Below are positions 1 through 4,560 of a stretch of DNA of 5,073 nt, one piece after another (the stretch's first letter is position 1; each line of letters opens with the position of its first letter). Made by a program: the position numbers and the translations under genes. The DNA is taken from contig JANXAA010000186.1 in assembly GCA_025061865.1 (NCBI GenBank), positions 1-5,073 of the forward strand. Direction: 5' to 3'. Below the pieces are notes generated by a model. It was not told the origin of the DNA. It saw only the letters and a list, made by a program, of their open reading frames with translations, and ran no database searches. The stretch is from Acidobacteriota bacterium. Lineage in GTDB: Bacteria; Acidobacteriota; HRBIN11.

Positions 1-17
1 CCGGCATACCGAACGTC

Positions 18-1457
18 CTACGCTCTTGGCTCTATATGCTTCTTGCCGACCTGCCCCTTTTCGATCCGCTGGCAGAGGACCCGCTCGACAGCCCGGCCGA
101 CCTCCGAGGCATATTCGTAGCTCCGGGCAAAGACTCGGAACTGCACGATGCGAGCCGGGAGCCACTCCAACAGGCGGGACAAGGCCTCTTTCCCGACCGT
201 CCGGGTCGCCGGGTCATAGACGTAGACCTGCTGGGAACCCATCTGCAAGGGGTTCAGTGGCCGGGCGTCCTTCATCGCCATATCGACCCGCAGGTCCAGG
301 GACCGAAGCGACGGTGGGAGGGCCTCCCGGATATGGGCTTCTAAAAGCTCGCTCCCGACATCGACGGCTTGCAGGTGGTCGGCCGAGGCCAGCGTCAGGG
401 TCGTCTCAAAGACCGTCTTCCACTCGATCTGCCGGTCCATCAGCTTCTGCCATGCCCGGGCGATGCGGTGCCGCGTCGAATCCGACGGCGCGCCCTGCCA
501 CCGCCGGACAGTCTCGAAGATAAACCAATCCGTCAGCACGGAGTAAGCCGTCAGGTCTTGTTCCGGCGGACCCGGCAGGTCCGCCCGGAGGGACTCCATC
601 GTTTCGGGAAAGATTTCCCGCATCTGCAAGTCGATGGCCCGGGCCGTCCGGTGGTAGTACACGTTCTGGTATAGGTAAATCCGGGCCGCCAGGAACATAT
701 ACAGGGTCTGGGTCCCGGCCCGATGGACAGTCAGGCCGTCGGACGTAAAGAAGGTGTAATACAGGAGACGATGGATGTCGACGGGACCCGGGGCGACCCC
801 ACACATGTAAGAGTCCCGCAGGACATAGTCCATATTGTCGGCCGTGTAGACGCCGCCAAACACGGGCACCAAGAGCCGGACCCACAGGGGGACGTCGGGG
901 TCCGCCGTCCGGCCCTTTTGGATCAGAAAGGCGACCCATCGGGGGTCCAAGACCTCGCCCGGCTCGAGTTCATAGGCCGGCGTCCGCCGGATGCCCCGGA
1001 TGGCCTCCGCCAGGACCTCCAGGACGATACGGGCCCCCATCTGCTCGTGGGTCAGCCCATAGGGCCGTAGGTAGTTTTCCTCGAAAAAGTGAGAAAAGGG
1101 ACCGTGGCCGACGTCATGGAGCAAGGCCGCCACCCGAAGCAGGGCCTCGACGAGACCCGGCGACGGCGTGTCGGGCGCGACCTGTCGAAGGGTCGGATAG
1201 ACCTGGTGCGCCCATAGGCTGGCGACGGCCATCGAACCCAGGCTATGTTGAAATCGAGTGTGCTCGGCCGAGGGGTACACCCAGCGGGCGCTCTGGAGCT
1301 GAAAGATGGACCGAAGGCGCTGAAGCCAAGGGTGATCGATGAGGTCCTTCTCGGTCACCTCGTCCCGGGTGGCGACGGGGACCGTGAAGCGGACTGTCCG
1401 ATGGATCGGGTCGTTGAAAATCCCGACTCCCACGTAGGGGGCCCAGGTCGTCTTCAT
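18..1457 (-). CDS. HD-superfamily phosphohydrolase (dGTPase/SAMHD1-like, COG1078 type)
   Basis: A 479-residue cytoplasmic protein with the metal-binding HD signature of dNTP triphosphohydrolase-like enzymes. The motifs are R68 and H71 (EHTRFQHSLG), H114-D115 followed by H118 and H123 (HDVGHGPFSH), and D207 in TADNMDYVLRDS, which aligns with the last metal ligand of SAMHD1-type proteins. The N-terminal FNDPIHRTVRF segment and the C-terminal half without a second catalytic motif are typical of the COG1078 group. By family it should hydrolyse a nucleotide triphosphate or related phosphate ester; the substrate cannot be read from sequence. The frame stays open upstream to an ATG at 1604. I chose the ATG at 1457 because it overlaps the stop of the upstream TPR gene (ATGA), and the extra 49 residues are low-complexity and lie over that gene. 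There is no strong Shine-Dalgarno before 1457, so translation is probably coupled. The stop is TAG at 18-20. Family is secure, exact reaction is not. Confidence 0.93.
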   Translation of the reverse strand: MKTTWAPYVGVGIFNDPIHRTVRFTVPVATRDEVTEKDLIDHPWLQRLRSIFQLQSARWVYPSAEHTRFQHSLGSMAVASLWAHQVYPTLRQVAPDTPSPGLVEALLRVAALLHDVGHGPFSHFFEENYLRPYGLTHEQMGARIVLEVLAEAIRGIRRTPAYELEPGEVLDPRWVAFLIQKGRTADPDVPLWVRLLVPVFGGVYTADNMDYVLRDSYMCGVAPGPVDIHRLLYYTFFTSDGLTVHRAGTQTLYMFLAARIYLYQNVYYHRTARAIDLQMREIFPETMESLRADLPGPPEQDLTAYSVLTDWFIFETVRRWQGAPSDSTRHRIARAWQKLMDRQIEWKTVFETTLTLASADHLQAVDVGSELLEAHIREALPPSLRSLDLRVDMAMKDARPLNPLQMGSQQVYVYDPATRTVGKEALSRLLEWLPARIVQFRVFARSYEYASEVGRAVERVLCQRIEKGQVGKKHIEPRA

Positions 1458-1909
1458 CGCCGATGCCGTTCCAACAGGCGGTGTCGAAGTTTCCCGAGCC
1501 AGACGTTTAGGGGATGAGACCGGGACAAGAAGGGCAGGACCGGCCGGCGACGGACACCCATCTTGCGGCGCAGGGCTAAAGCGCCCTTGTGCTGGGCGTC
1601 CCACCGAAGGGCCGCCTCGACGGCCTCGATGGCCGACTTCCGGTCTCCAAGCCGGAGATAGACCTCAGCCATCCAGACGTACCATTCGGGGTGATATATC
1701 TCCCGTTCGATAGCCTGCCGGATGCAGTCCAGGCCCCGTTCGTATTCCCGAAACCCCAGGGCTAACACATACCCGTAAAGGGCCAGGGCCTGGGGATGAT
1801 CAGGGTCCTCTTGCAAGACCTCCTGCAGATAGTCCCGAGCCGTATAAAAGGCCTTCTGCTGAATGGCCACCTGGGCTTCCGCGATCCGTTGCGCCATCGC
1901 ACCGGCCAT
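1454..1909 (-). CDS. Small TPR-repeat protein
   Basis: A 151-residue protein made almost entirely of tetratricopeptide-like helical pairs: roughly residues 5-38, 39-73 and 75-108. The last is the clearest, with the pattern WYVWMAEVYLRLGDRKSAIEAVEAAL. It has no signal peptide or membrane segment, so it is probably cytoplasmic and acts as a protein-protein scaffold. The basic tail (about 118-151, RRRPVLPFLSRSHPLNVWLGKLRHRL) resembles, from memory, a tail seen on other bacterial TPR proteins; its role is unknown to me. The ATG at 1909 is preceded by a strong Shine-Dalgarno. An alternative ATG at codon 5 is too far from it. The stop TGA overlaps the start of the HD-hydrolase gene, so the two are likely co-translated and may cooperate, but that is inference. 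Confidence 0.88.
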   Translation of the reverse strand: MAGAMAQRIAEAQVAIQQKAFYTARDYLQEVLQEDPDHPQALALYGYVLALGFREYERGLDCIRQAIEREIYHPEWYVWMAEVYLRLGDRKSAIEAVEAALRWDAQHKGALALRRKMGVRRRPVLPFLSRSHPLNVWLGKLRHRLLERHRR

Positions 1910-1916
1910 CGCACCG

Positions 1917-1925
1917 ACCTCCCCT
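1917..1925 (-). promoter_or_regulatory. Shine-Dalgarno of the TPR gene
   Basis: Read on the minus strand this is AGGGGAGGT, ending 7 nt before the ATG at 1909. It is the strongest ribosome-binding site on this strand. It decides the start at 1909 over the in-frame ATG four codons later. Confidence 0.75.
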
Positions 1926-2018
1926 GAGTATTATGATGCAAGATGCAAGATGCAGGATGCAAGGTCCCAGACCCGCTCGTTAGAGCGGGTTCGTCAGGAT
2001 ACGGGGTGTAAGATGCAG
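1925..2018 (+). repeat. Heptameric repeat array 1 (GATGCAA-type)
   Basis: From 1935 the sequence reads as 7-bp units: GATGCAA, GATGCAA, GATGCAG, GATGCAA, GGTCCCA. After degenerate units the phase is still exact at GATACGG (1998), GGTGTAA (2005) and GATGCAG (2012): the last begins 77 bp, or 11 heptads, after the first. The array is preceded by TGAGTATTATG, which recurs with one change in array 3. The layout recalls the short tandem heptanucleotide repeats described in cyanobacteria, although no sequence identity to them is claimed. Confidence 0.7.
1971..1990. repeat. Perfect 8-bp inverted repeat with a 4-nt loop
   Basis: ACCCGCTC, loop GTTA, GAGCGGGT. It sits inside heptameric array 1, about 60 bp upstream of the TPR start. 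No T-run follows on either strand, so it is not a standard intrinsic terminator. It could be a protein-binding palindrome or an RNA hairpin. Confidence 0.55.
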
Positions 2019-2206
2019 CCGCGGTTCCCAGTCCATCGGTGTGGGGCCGGGGGCAAGTCAGCAGGAAAGCAAGAAGACGAGGAGGGAAGAATGATACAGA
2101 AGTCTTACTGCTCTGGGGGTGACCTGTTTTCTGGACCGCCTTGACTTCTTTTTCGCCTGACTCAAACCCCCGTACACTCAGCCCCCAGCGCTGAACCCCG
2201 GTTCCA

Positions 2207-2235
2207 TTGACGGGCTCCTCGCAGGCACTTATCCT
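2207..2235 (+). promoter_or_regulatory. Candidate sigma70-type promoter for the Fe-S carrier gene
   Basis: TTGACG (2207-2212, 5 of 6 consensus bases) and TATCCT (2230-2235, 4 of 6) are separated by exactly 17 bp. Transcription would start near 2242, giving a leader of about 100 nt that contains heptameric array 2. A second -35-like TTGACA lies at 2240-2245, but the best -10 downstream (CAGGAT, 18-bp spacing) is poor. Confidence 0.4.
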
Positions 2236-2265
2236 ATCTTTGACATCCGGGCTTTGGGCTTTTCA

Positions 2266-2300
2266 GGATACCCACTACTCAATACCCAACACCGGATACC
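2266..2300 (-). repeat. Heptameric repeat array 2, inverted relative to arrays 1 and 3
   Basis: Five consecutive 7-bp units read on the plus strand: GGATACC, CACTACT, CAATACC, CAACACC, GGATACC. The first and last are identical. On the minus strand they read GGTATCC, GGTGTTG, GGTATTG, AGTAGTG, GGTATCC, matching the GGTNNNN style of array 3. The array lies in the presumed leader of the Fe-S carrier gene. Confidence 0.65.
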
Positions 2301-2331
2301 GAAGTTTTCATACCGACCGAGCCCCCGGCGT

Positions 2332-2337
2332 GGAGGT
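2332..2337 (+). promoter_or_regulatory. Shine-Dalgarno of the Fe-S carrier gene
   Basis: GGAGGT lies 6 nt before the ATG at 2344. It favours this start over the upstream in-frame ATG at 2254, which would add 30 residues read from the repeat-bearing leader. Confidence 0.8.
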
Positions 2338-2343
2338 AAGCGC

Positions 2344-2667
2344 ATGATTCAGGTTACCGAAAAGGCGGCCTCCGTCATCCGGGAAATGCTGAAAGAGTAC
2401 CCCGATAAGGCCTTTGCCCTCCGGCTGATGATCGTCCCCGGCGGATGCTCTGGCTTCCAATACCAAATGTTGTTTGACGACGAAATTAAGCAGGACGACC
2501 AGGTATTCGAACTCCACGGCATCAAGGTCGTCGTCGACCCCGTGAGCTATCCGTTCGTACAGGGGGCTGAGATCGACTTCGTCGATGGCCTGATGGGACG
2601 TGGGTTCACCGTCCGAAATCCCAATGCCACAGCGACCTGCGGTTGCGGCCATTCCTTTTCGGTGTAG
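2344..2667 (+). CDS. erpA: A-type iron-sulfur cluster carrier (HesB/IscA/ErpA family)
   Basis: A 107-residue protein, the usual length for A-type carriers, which bind a [2Fe-2S] or [4Fe-4S] cluster and pass it to apo-enzymes in the cytoplasm. The three invariant cysteines are present: C35 in VPGGCSGFQY, and C99 and C101 in the C-terminal CGCGHSFSV. The stretch NPNATATCGCG is closer to ErpA (NPNAKSTCGCG) than to IscA as I remember those proteins, hence the symbol. ErpA and IscA are hard to separate by eye. The start at 2344 follows a good Shine-Dalgarno and gives the typical MIQVTEKAA beginning. No other isc or suf genes flank it here, so it is probably a stand-alone housekeeping carrier. Its stop codon lies in a GTAGG unit of the repeat-rich gap downstream. 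Confidence 0.95.
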   Translation: MIQVTEKAASVIREMLKEYPDKAFALRLMIVPGGCSGFQYQMLFDDEIKQDDQVFELHGIKVVVDPVSYPFVQGAEIDFVDGLMGRGFTVRNPNATATCGCGHSFSV

Positions 2668-2769
2668 GCCGACGGGATTCAGCCCAGGGCGGTGCCCCGG
2701 CCCTACAAGGTAGGATGCAGCCCCGGCCCTTGCGCCGACCCGTAGGACGCGGGTGCTTTCCTACACCGA
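2659..2769. repeat. 111-bp module bounded by a perfect 10-bp inverted repeat
   Basis: TCGGTGTAGG (2659-2668) is exactly complementary to CCTACACCGA (2760-2769). The left arm includes the last codons and stop of the Fe-S carrier gene. Inside are a small hairpin (CCTAC, AAG, GTAGG at 2702-2714), an 11-bp direct repeat, and several more GTAGG/CCTAC units. The module is too short to code for a transposase and has no clear target duplication. A MITE-like origin is only a possibility. Confidence 0.45.
2694..2730 (+). repeat. 11-bp direct repeat
   Basis: GCCCCGGCCCT occurs at 2694-2704 and again at 2720-2730, with the 2702-2714 hairpin beginning in the first copy and ending before the second. The second copy is preceded by GTAGGATGCAG, which also appears with small changes at 2008 and 3459. 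Confidence 0.55.
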
Positions 2770-2802
2770 TGGGATGGGCCCCTTCACGGATCCTGCCCCA
2801 CC

Positions 2803-2817
2803 CGGCCCTCGGGGCCG
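2803..2817. repeat. GC hairpin upstream of the STN gene
   Basis: CGGCCC, loop TCG, GGGCCG: a perfect 6-bp stem. No T-run follows, so it is not a canonical terminator. It may still slow or end transcription between the Fe-S carrier and STN genes. Confidence 0.4.
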
Positions 2818-2880
2818 TAGGGACGACCTGAGGGGTTGCACCCACGACAACTGTCCCCACGGGCAGTGACGGAGACGGTT

Positions 2881-3462
2881 ATGGGCTTCGTCGGTCGATG
2901 GTGTGGGATAGGAGGTCTTTTCCTGGCTCTGGGGATGACCGTGCAGGCCCAAGACTGCTTGGTCCGTTCAGACGGCCGAGCTTTAGAGGGCACCCTTCGG
3001 AAGGTGACCGGCGGCTACCGATTGGAACGGGAAGGTCGCCCCGCTCTCTTCTTTCGAGCTTCGGAGGTGACAGTCGTCCTGTGGGGGCGGTCCTGCGGCG
3101 GAGAGGACGGACAGGCGCCGGTGGACCGGGTAGCGGCGGACCGTCCGAACCGACGGGCCGCCGAGACGACGCCTCAGCTGCTGTCGACACGACCGACTTT
3201 CCGGGGCTCGCCGGTGTCCCTGGAGGTCGCCGACGCCGACCTACGGGACCTCTTGGAAACGTTGGGTCAGATGGGAGACTTCAACGTCCTGATGGCCCCG
3301 GACGTCCAGGGGAAAGTTACCCTCCGGGTCAAGGACGTGCCCTGGGACCAGCTCTTTGACTTGCTCACCCGTATGTACCGCTTGGCCCATCGAGTCGAGG
3401 GTAAGGTCATCGTCGTTGCCTCACCGGATCGTCTGCAGAAGATGTACACCATCGACCCGTAG
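2881..3462 (+). CDS. Secreted stand-alone secretin/TonB N-terminal (STN) domain protein
   Basis: A 193-residue protein. Residues 1-23 form a Sec-type signal peptide (R6, hydrophobic core GIGGLFLALGMTV, cleavage probably after VQA), so the mature protein is likely periplasmic. Residues 25-70 form a small beta-rich segment of unknown type (SDGRALEGTLRKVTGGYRLE). Residues 75-105 look like a linker. Residues about 111-172 match the STN domain found before the pore in PilQ-type secretins: VSLEVADADLRDLLETLG, then FNVLMAPDVQGKVTLRVKDVPWDQLFDLL. PilQ would continue into more N domains and a secretin barrel, but here the chain stops within about 20 residues. The ATG at 2881 follows GGAG at 2871-2874; the in-frame ATG at 2836 has no such site and would put 15 residues before the signal peptide. 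The function is not known; binding a pilus, secretin or cell-wall partner is inference from the domain. Confidence 0.85.
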   Translation: MGFVGRWCGIGGLFLALGMTVQAQDCLVRSDGRALEGTLRKVTGGYRLEREGRPALFFRASEVTVVLWGRSCGGEDGQAPVDRVAADRPNRRAAETTPQLLSTRPTFRGSPVSLEVADADLRDLLETLGQMGDFNVLMAPDVQGKVTLRVKDVPWDQLFDLLTRMYRLAHRVEGKVIVVASPDRLQKMYTIDP

Positions 3463-3539
3463 GAATGCAGGTCGCGGGTCTCAGGTGCCGGGTCCCAGGA
3501 TGACCAGTGTTGAGTATTAGGTACTGGGCATGGGGTCGT
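3459..3539 (+). repeat. Heptameric repeat array 3 (GGTNNNN-type)
   Basis: After GTAGGAATGCAG (3459-3470), which overlaps the STN stop codon, the sequence runs in 7-bp units from 3470: GGTCGCG, GGTCTCA, GGTGCCG, GGTCCCA, GGATGAC, then more degenerate units to about 3539. GGTCCCA also occurs exactly in array 1 (1963-1969). TGAGTATTAGG (3511-3521) matches 10 of 11 bases at 1925-1935. The array occupies about half of the gap between the STN gene and hemC. Confidence 0.65.
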
Positions 3540-3621
3540 AGGGGGCTCTGGGGCCCCCGTCTCGCCGAGCTATTTCTCGATCTCCGACACCGAACATCCA
3601 GCGGCTGGGACCCGGGACCTG
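3482..3621. repeat. Imperfect 15-bp inverted repeat in the hemC leader
   Basis: CAGGTGCCGGGTCCC (3482-3496) pairs with GGGACCCGGGACCTG (3607-3621) at 14 of 15 positions. The neighbouring heptad pair at 3468-3482 pairs with the same arm at 13 of 15. The right arm ends 6 nt before the hemC ATG, so pairing in the transcript could affect access to the ribosome-binding site. Confidence 0.45.
3541..3558. repeat. GC hairpin between the STN gene and hemC
   Basis: GGGGGC, loop TCTGGG, GCCCCC. It is a strong 6-bp GC stem lying inside the larger inverted repeat at 3482-3621. No T-run follows, so a classical intrinsic terminator is not supported. Confidence 0.4.
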
Positions 3622-3627
3622 AAGGGG

Positions 3628-4560
3628 ATGTCGACTGAACGCGTGCTTCGTATCGGGACTCGGGGCTCAGCCTTGGCGCGCCGCCAAACTGAGATGGTGG
3701 CCCAGCGTCTCCGCATGATGGGCCTTGTGACTCAGGAAGTCATCATTCGCACCCACGGTGACCACTTTCATCAGCCTCTTTACGGGATGGGCGTCAAGGG
3801 CGTCTTCGTGAAAGAAATCGAGGAAGCCCTCCTGGCTAATGACATCGACGTCGCTGTGCATTCGGCCAAGGACCTTCCGACGGAATTACCCGAGGGTCTC
3901 ACGGTCGGGGCTTGCCTGCCCCGAGACGTCCCCTGGGACGCCTGGGTTAGCTCGGCCGGTACGCTGGAGTCCATCGTCGCCGGGGCGCGCGTGGGCACGT
4001 CCAGCCTCCGCCGCATGGCTATGATTCGCCACTGTCGACCCGACCTGGAGCTTCTCCCCATCCGGGGTAACGTCGATACCCGTCTCCGCAAGCTGGAAGC
4101 GGGCGAGTACGACGCCGTCGTCATGGCCGCCGCCGGCCTGGAACGCATGGGATGGTCGGACCGGATCGTGCAGGTCTTGCGACCGCCGGACTTTGTCCCG
4201 GCGGCCGGCCAGGGCGTCATCGTCGTCGAAATTCGAGAGGATAGTCCGTGGCGCCCGTGGGTCGAGCAGATCAACGACCGACCCACAGAGCTGGCCCTTC
4301 AGACGGAGCGGCGGGTCGTTCGCCTCTTAGGCGGTGGATGCCATGCGCCGGCCGGCGTGTATGCCGAGGCCCGATCGATCGGGGACAGCGTGGGCGCCTA
4401 TGTCATCCACGTCGTCGCTCGCCTTTGGACCCAGGACGGCGTCCAATCCCTGGGGGCCGAGGCCGTGAGCCCATCTCCCGAAGCGGCCGCCGACGAGGTC
4501 GTCCGCCGGCTTCGTGCAGAGCCGGCCTTTCGCCACTGGCAGGAGGCTATCGACGCATGA
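3628..4560 (+). CDS. hemC: Hydroxymethylbilane synthase (porphobilinogen deaminase)
   Basis: A 310-residue cytoplasmic enzyme of normal length that joins four porphobilinogen molecules into hydroxymethylbilane for haem, sirohaem or cobalamin synthesis. Visible landmarks are RIGTRGSALA at 8-17, the catalytic aspartate D82 in DVAVHSAKDLPTELPEGL, substrate-binding arginines in GTSSLRR (123-129) and RGNVDTRLRKL (146-156), PAAGQG (181-186), and C238 in LLGGGCHAPAG, which carries the dipyrromethane cofactor. All appear intact. The purine-rich GAAGGGG directly abuts the ATG at 3628, leaving almost no spacing. A GTG five codons later is a possible alternative start, with the same purines 15 nt away. 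The stop overlaps the hemD start in ATGA, so the two are an operon. The STN gene upstream is separated by a repeat-filled gap, and I found no convincing promoter in it. Confidence 0.97.
   Translation: MSTERVLRIGTRGSALARRQTEMVAQRLRMMGLVTQEVIIRTHGDHFHQPLYGMGVKGVFVKEIEEALLANDIDVAVHSAKDLPTELPEGLTVGACLPRDVPWDAWVSSAGTLESIVAGARVGTSSLRRMAMIRHCRPDLELLPIRGNVDTRLRKLEAGEYDAVVMAAAGLERMGWSDRIVQVLRPPDFVPAAGQGVIVVEIREDSPWRPWVEQINDRPTELALQTERRVVRLLGGGCHAPAGVYAEARSIGDSVGAYVIHVVARLWTQDGVQSLGAEAVSPSPEAAADEVVRRLRAEPAFRHWQEAIDA
4541..4546 (+). promoter_or_regulatory. Shine-Dalgarno of hemD inside hemC
   Basis: AGGAGG lies within the last codons of hemC, 10 nt before the ATG at 4557. Together with the ATGA overlap it supports translation from 4557, so the unusual N-terminal extension of HemD is probably really made. 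Confidence 0.65.

Larger units (their letters stand above)
1910..2343. other. Divergent intergenic region between the TPR-HD operon and the Fe-S carrier gene
   Basis: This 434-bp gap separates the leftward TPR-HD operon from the rightward Fe-S carrier gene. From left to right it holds the TPR ribosome-binding site, a heptameric repeat array with an embedded hairpin, a purine-rich stretch around 2050-2090 leading to a 17-codon open frame with a good Shine-Dalgarno (2091-2144), a sigma70-like promoter, a second heptameric array in the opposite orientation, and the Fe-S carrier ribosome-binding site. I see no tRNA, known riboswitch or intrinsic terminator. A possible -10 for the leftward operon (CATAAT on the minus strand, 1930-1935) lacks a -35 at proper spacing. 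Confidence 0.7.

Noticed and set aside
406..939. A 177-codon open frame on the minus strand
   Set aside because: It lies in another frame of the HD-hydrolase gene, and its residues are dominated by G, P, R and D, as expected of a shadow in GC-rich DNA.
1458..1604. A 49-residue N-terminal extension of the HD-hydrolase from an upstream in-frame ATG at 1604
   Set aside because: It overlaps the TPR gene, is rich in proline, serine and arginine as expected of an antisense-phase or shifted-frame reading, and the ATG at 1457 makes a classic ATGA overlap followed at once by family-like sequence.
1930..1935. CATAAT on the minus strand as a -10 element for the TPR-HD operon
   Set aside because: No acceptable -35 at 16-18 bp; the upstream bases are the heptad repeat, and transcription would begin at the ribosome-binding site. 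Not strong enough to annotate.
1935..2018. CRISPR array
   Set aside because: The units are 7 bp, directly tandem and degenerate, with no 25-40 bp repeats or unique spacers.
3541..3558. Intrinsic terminator after the STN gene
   Set aside because: The stem is strong, but no T-run follows on either strand.
3463..3627. Continuation of the STN gene into a frameshifted secretin
   Set aside because: The downstream DNA is repetitive and non-coding, then hemC begins; no secretin-like sequence was seen in any frame.
3780..4286. A 168-codon open frame opposite hemC
   Set aside because: It is antisense to a well-conserved hemC segment and shows no recognisable motif.
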